This document shows, piece after piece, positions 6,400 to 7,688 of a DNA stretch of 7,688 bases (position 1 is the stretch's first letter; every line of letters begins with the position of its first letter). Position numbers and translations under genes: made by a program. The notes under the pieces are model-generated. The model saw nothing but the letters and a program-made list of their open reading frames with translations. It had not been told where the DNA came from and made no database searches. The DNA comes from Campylobacterales bacterium (GTDB lineage: Bacteria > Campylobacterota > Campylobacteria > Campylobacterales > QNZT01): NCBI GenBank assembly GCA_026985685.1, contig JALSQA010000393.1:1-7688 (forward strand), written 5' to 3'.

Positions 6400-6405
6400 A
6401 TTTTA
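6400..6405 (-). promoter_or_regulatory. Candidate -10 box for mraY-murD
   Basis: The minus strand reads TAAAAT, a close match to the -10 consensus of Campylobacterota. A start about 7 nt further would give an mraY leader of roughly 45 nt. It is one arm of a perfect palindrome with the gpmI-facing hexamer at 6407-6412. A second TAAAAT at 6368-6373 is closer to mraY and is an alternative. Confidence 0.45.
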
Positions 6406-6406
6406 G

Positions 6407-6412
6407 TAAAAT
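6407..6412 (+). promoter_or_regulatory. Candidate -10 box for gpmI
   Basis: TAAAAT on the plus strand, 45 nt before the gpmI ATG, would give a leader of roughly 40 nt. It mirrors the mraY-facing hexamer across the single G at 6406. Another TAAAAT at 6436-6441 is too near the ribosome site to be the likelier choice. No clear -35 box is seen. Confidence 0.45.
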
Positions 6413-6457
6413 CAATCTTTTAGTTCTGTAATTCTTAAAATTAGGAAAAATATTTCA

Positions 6458-7688
6458 ATGAAAACAAATAAAGTATTACTCGTTATTACGGATGGTATAG
6501 GATACAACGAAAGCTGTGAAAACAATGCTTTTTGCAAAGCCAACAAAAAAGCTTATGAATATCTGCTTCAAAATGTACCTCATAGTTTGATAAAAACATC
6601 AGGTCTTTCTGTCGGTTTACCAGAAGGTCAGATGGGAAATAGTGAAGTAGGACACATGACAATAGGTAGCGGACGTATCTTATATCAAAATCTTGTAAAA
6701 ATCACAAAAGCACTAGAAGATGGTTCTTTAGCAAAAAATGAAGCACTGACACAAGTAATCAAACAATCAGATACAGTACATATAATCGGTCTTTTTAGCG
6801 ATGGAGGTGTTCACTCTCATATATCACATATAATAGGACTTGCAAAAACCATCAAAGCACAAAACAAAAAAGTTGCTCTTCATCTCATAACAGACGGGCG
6901 TGATGTAAGCCCTACTTCTGCACCACAATACTTAAAACAGATAGAAGATATTTTAGATGATTCTGTTTTTATTGCCACGATTAGTGGAAGATTTTATACA
7001 ATGGACAGAGATAAACGCTGGGATAGAGTACAAAAAGGCTATGATGCTATTGTTAGAGCATATCCTAAAACAGACCTTTCTCCATTAGAATATATCAACT
7101 CACAATATCAAAAAGATAATACTGATGAATTTATAGAACCTGTCGCTTTTAATTCATACGAAGGAATGAGAGATAATGATGGTGTTATTTTTGCAAACTT
7201 TAGAAGTGACCGTATGCGTGAAATAACAGATGCTATAGGAAACAAAGATTTTACATATTTTGAAAAATCCCCTATTTCTGTAAATATAGCAACTATGACT
7301 GAATATAGTAAAGATTTTAACTATCCTATACTTTTTAAAGAACAATTACCTGAAAATGTATTAGCTTCAGTCATCAGTGAAGCTGGATTAAATCAATTTC
7401 ATACTTCAGAAACAGAAAAATATGCTCATGTTACTTTCTTTTTCAATGGTGGTGTTGAAGAACCTTTTATCAATGAAACTCGTGTTCTTGTACCAAGTCC
7501 AGATGTAAGAACTTATGATTTACAGCCACAGATGAGTGCACCACAGGTAAGCCAAAATGTTCAAACAGCGATGAGAGAAGGGTATGAATTTATCGTTGTA
7601 AATTTTGCAAATGGCGATATGGTCGGTCACACAGGTGATTTGGATGCGGCTATTCAAGCTGTTGAAAGTGTTGATGAGGCATTAAATG
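6458..7688 (+). CDS. gpmI: 2,3-bisphosphoglycerate-independent phosphoglycerate mutase (3'-partial)
   Basis: Mn-dependent cytoplasmic enzyme interconverting 3- and 2-phosphoglycerate in glycolysis and gluconeogenesis, of the alkaline-phosphatase superfamily. The window holds 410 codons and ends one base into the next; the family is about 490-515 residues, so roughly 80-100 are missing. Motifs match Geobacillus iPGM: Asp12 in ITDGIGY, catalytic Ser62 in QMGNSEVGH, LITDGRDV (143-150), GRFYTMDRDKRWDR (177-190), FANFRSDR (245-252), TSETEKYAHVTFFFNGG (316-332), and FANGDMVGHTG with metal ligands Asp387 and His391. The remaining metal ligands, usually in a TADHGN-like motif, lie beyond the edge. 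ATG at 6458 follows AGGA (6443-6446) with an 11-nt gap, rather long but the only good site. It is divergent from mraY with a 110-nt gap. Confidence 0.97.
   Translation, partial: MKTNKVLLVITDGIGYNESCENNAFCKANKKAYEYLLQNVPHSLIKTSGLSVGLPEGQMGNSEVGHMTIGSGRILYQNLVKITKALEDGSLAKNEALTQVIKQSDTVHIIGLFSDGGVHSHISHIIGLAKTIKAQNKKVALHLITDGRDVSPTSAPQYLKQIEDILDDSVFIATISGRFYTMDRDKRWDRVQKGYDAIVRAYPKTDLSPLEYINSQYQKDNTDEFIEPVAFNSYEGMRDNDGVIFANFRSDRMREITDAIGNKDFTYFEKSPISVNIATMTEYSKDFNYPILFKEQLPENVLASVISEAGLNQFHTSETEKYAHVTFFFNGGVEEPFINETRVLVPSPDVRTYDLQPQMSAPQVSQNVQTAMREGYEFIVVNFANGDMVGHTGDLDAAIQAVESVDEALN

Noticed and set aside
7154..7345. Minus-strand frame of 63 codons inside gpmI
   Set aside because: It overlaps conserved iPGM motifs on the plus strand; no independent coding evidence.
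1..7688. Mobile element, prophage, toxin-antitoxin or defence island
   Set aside because: No transposase, integrase, terminal repeats or paired small genes; tRNA-Phe has no duplicated 3' end in the window to mark an attachment site. All but one of the genes belong to recognisable families, mostly core functions.

Overview
The window is AT-rich, chromosomal and core-genome in character. It most likely comes from a Campylobacterota (Epsilonproteobacteria) member of the Sulfurimonas/Sulfurovum type. Grounds for this are the low GC, the murD-mraY / gpmI arrangement known from Campylobacter jejuni, the M23 peptidase-bactofilin pair resembling the Helicobacter cell-shape locus, and TAAAAT/TATAAT -10 boxes without obvious -35 boxes. 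The genus is an inference; no 16S or other marker is present.

Left part, plus strand (1-2118): three tightly packed genes. First is the 3' part of an unrecognised beta-rich protein with a fibronectin type III-like C-terminus, cut by the left window edge. Next is nth (endonuclease III, base-excision repair), which begins with TTG immediately after the preceding stop. Last is a membrane-anchored ScsD/TlpA-like thiol-disulfide oxidoreductase whose start overlaps the nth stop. This gene converges on, and overlaps by 17 bp, the bactofilin gene on the other strand.

Middle part, minus strand (2102-3779): a cell-shape module. A membrane-anchored M23 (LytM-type) peptidoglycan endopeptidase with a GTG start is followed after 1 nt by a long bactofilin. 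This parallels the Helicobacter csd1/csd2-ccmA cluster. The bactofilin appears to carry an internal duplication of about 64 residues. Upstream lies a 193-nt AT-rich non-coding stretch with a 10-bp tandem repeat, then tRNA-Phe(GAA) with an encoded CCA and a perfect TATAAT box.

Right part (4088-7688): mraY and murD on the minus strand, catalysing the first membrane step and the D-Glu ligation step of peptidoglycan precursor synthesis. Divergent from mraY is gpmI, the cofactor-independent phosphoglycerate mutase of glycolysis, cut by the right edge. The 110-nt divergent gap contains ATTTTA-G-TAAAAT, a perfect palindrome that supplies a -10-like hexamer to each strand.

Functionally, the minus-strand genes make peptidoglycan precursor (MraY, MurD) and remodel or shape the wall (M23 peptidase, bactofilin). 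The plus-strand genes serve DNA repair, periplasmic redox and central carbon metabolism. I see no mobile element, CRISPR array, defence system, toxin-antitoxin pair or other clearly undescribed system. The most worthwhile leads are small: the duplicated bactofilin, the shifted Fe-S cysteine spacing in Nth, the symmetric divergent promoter and the unknown FN3-type protein.
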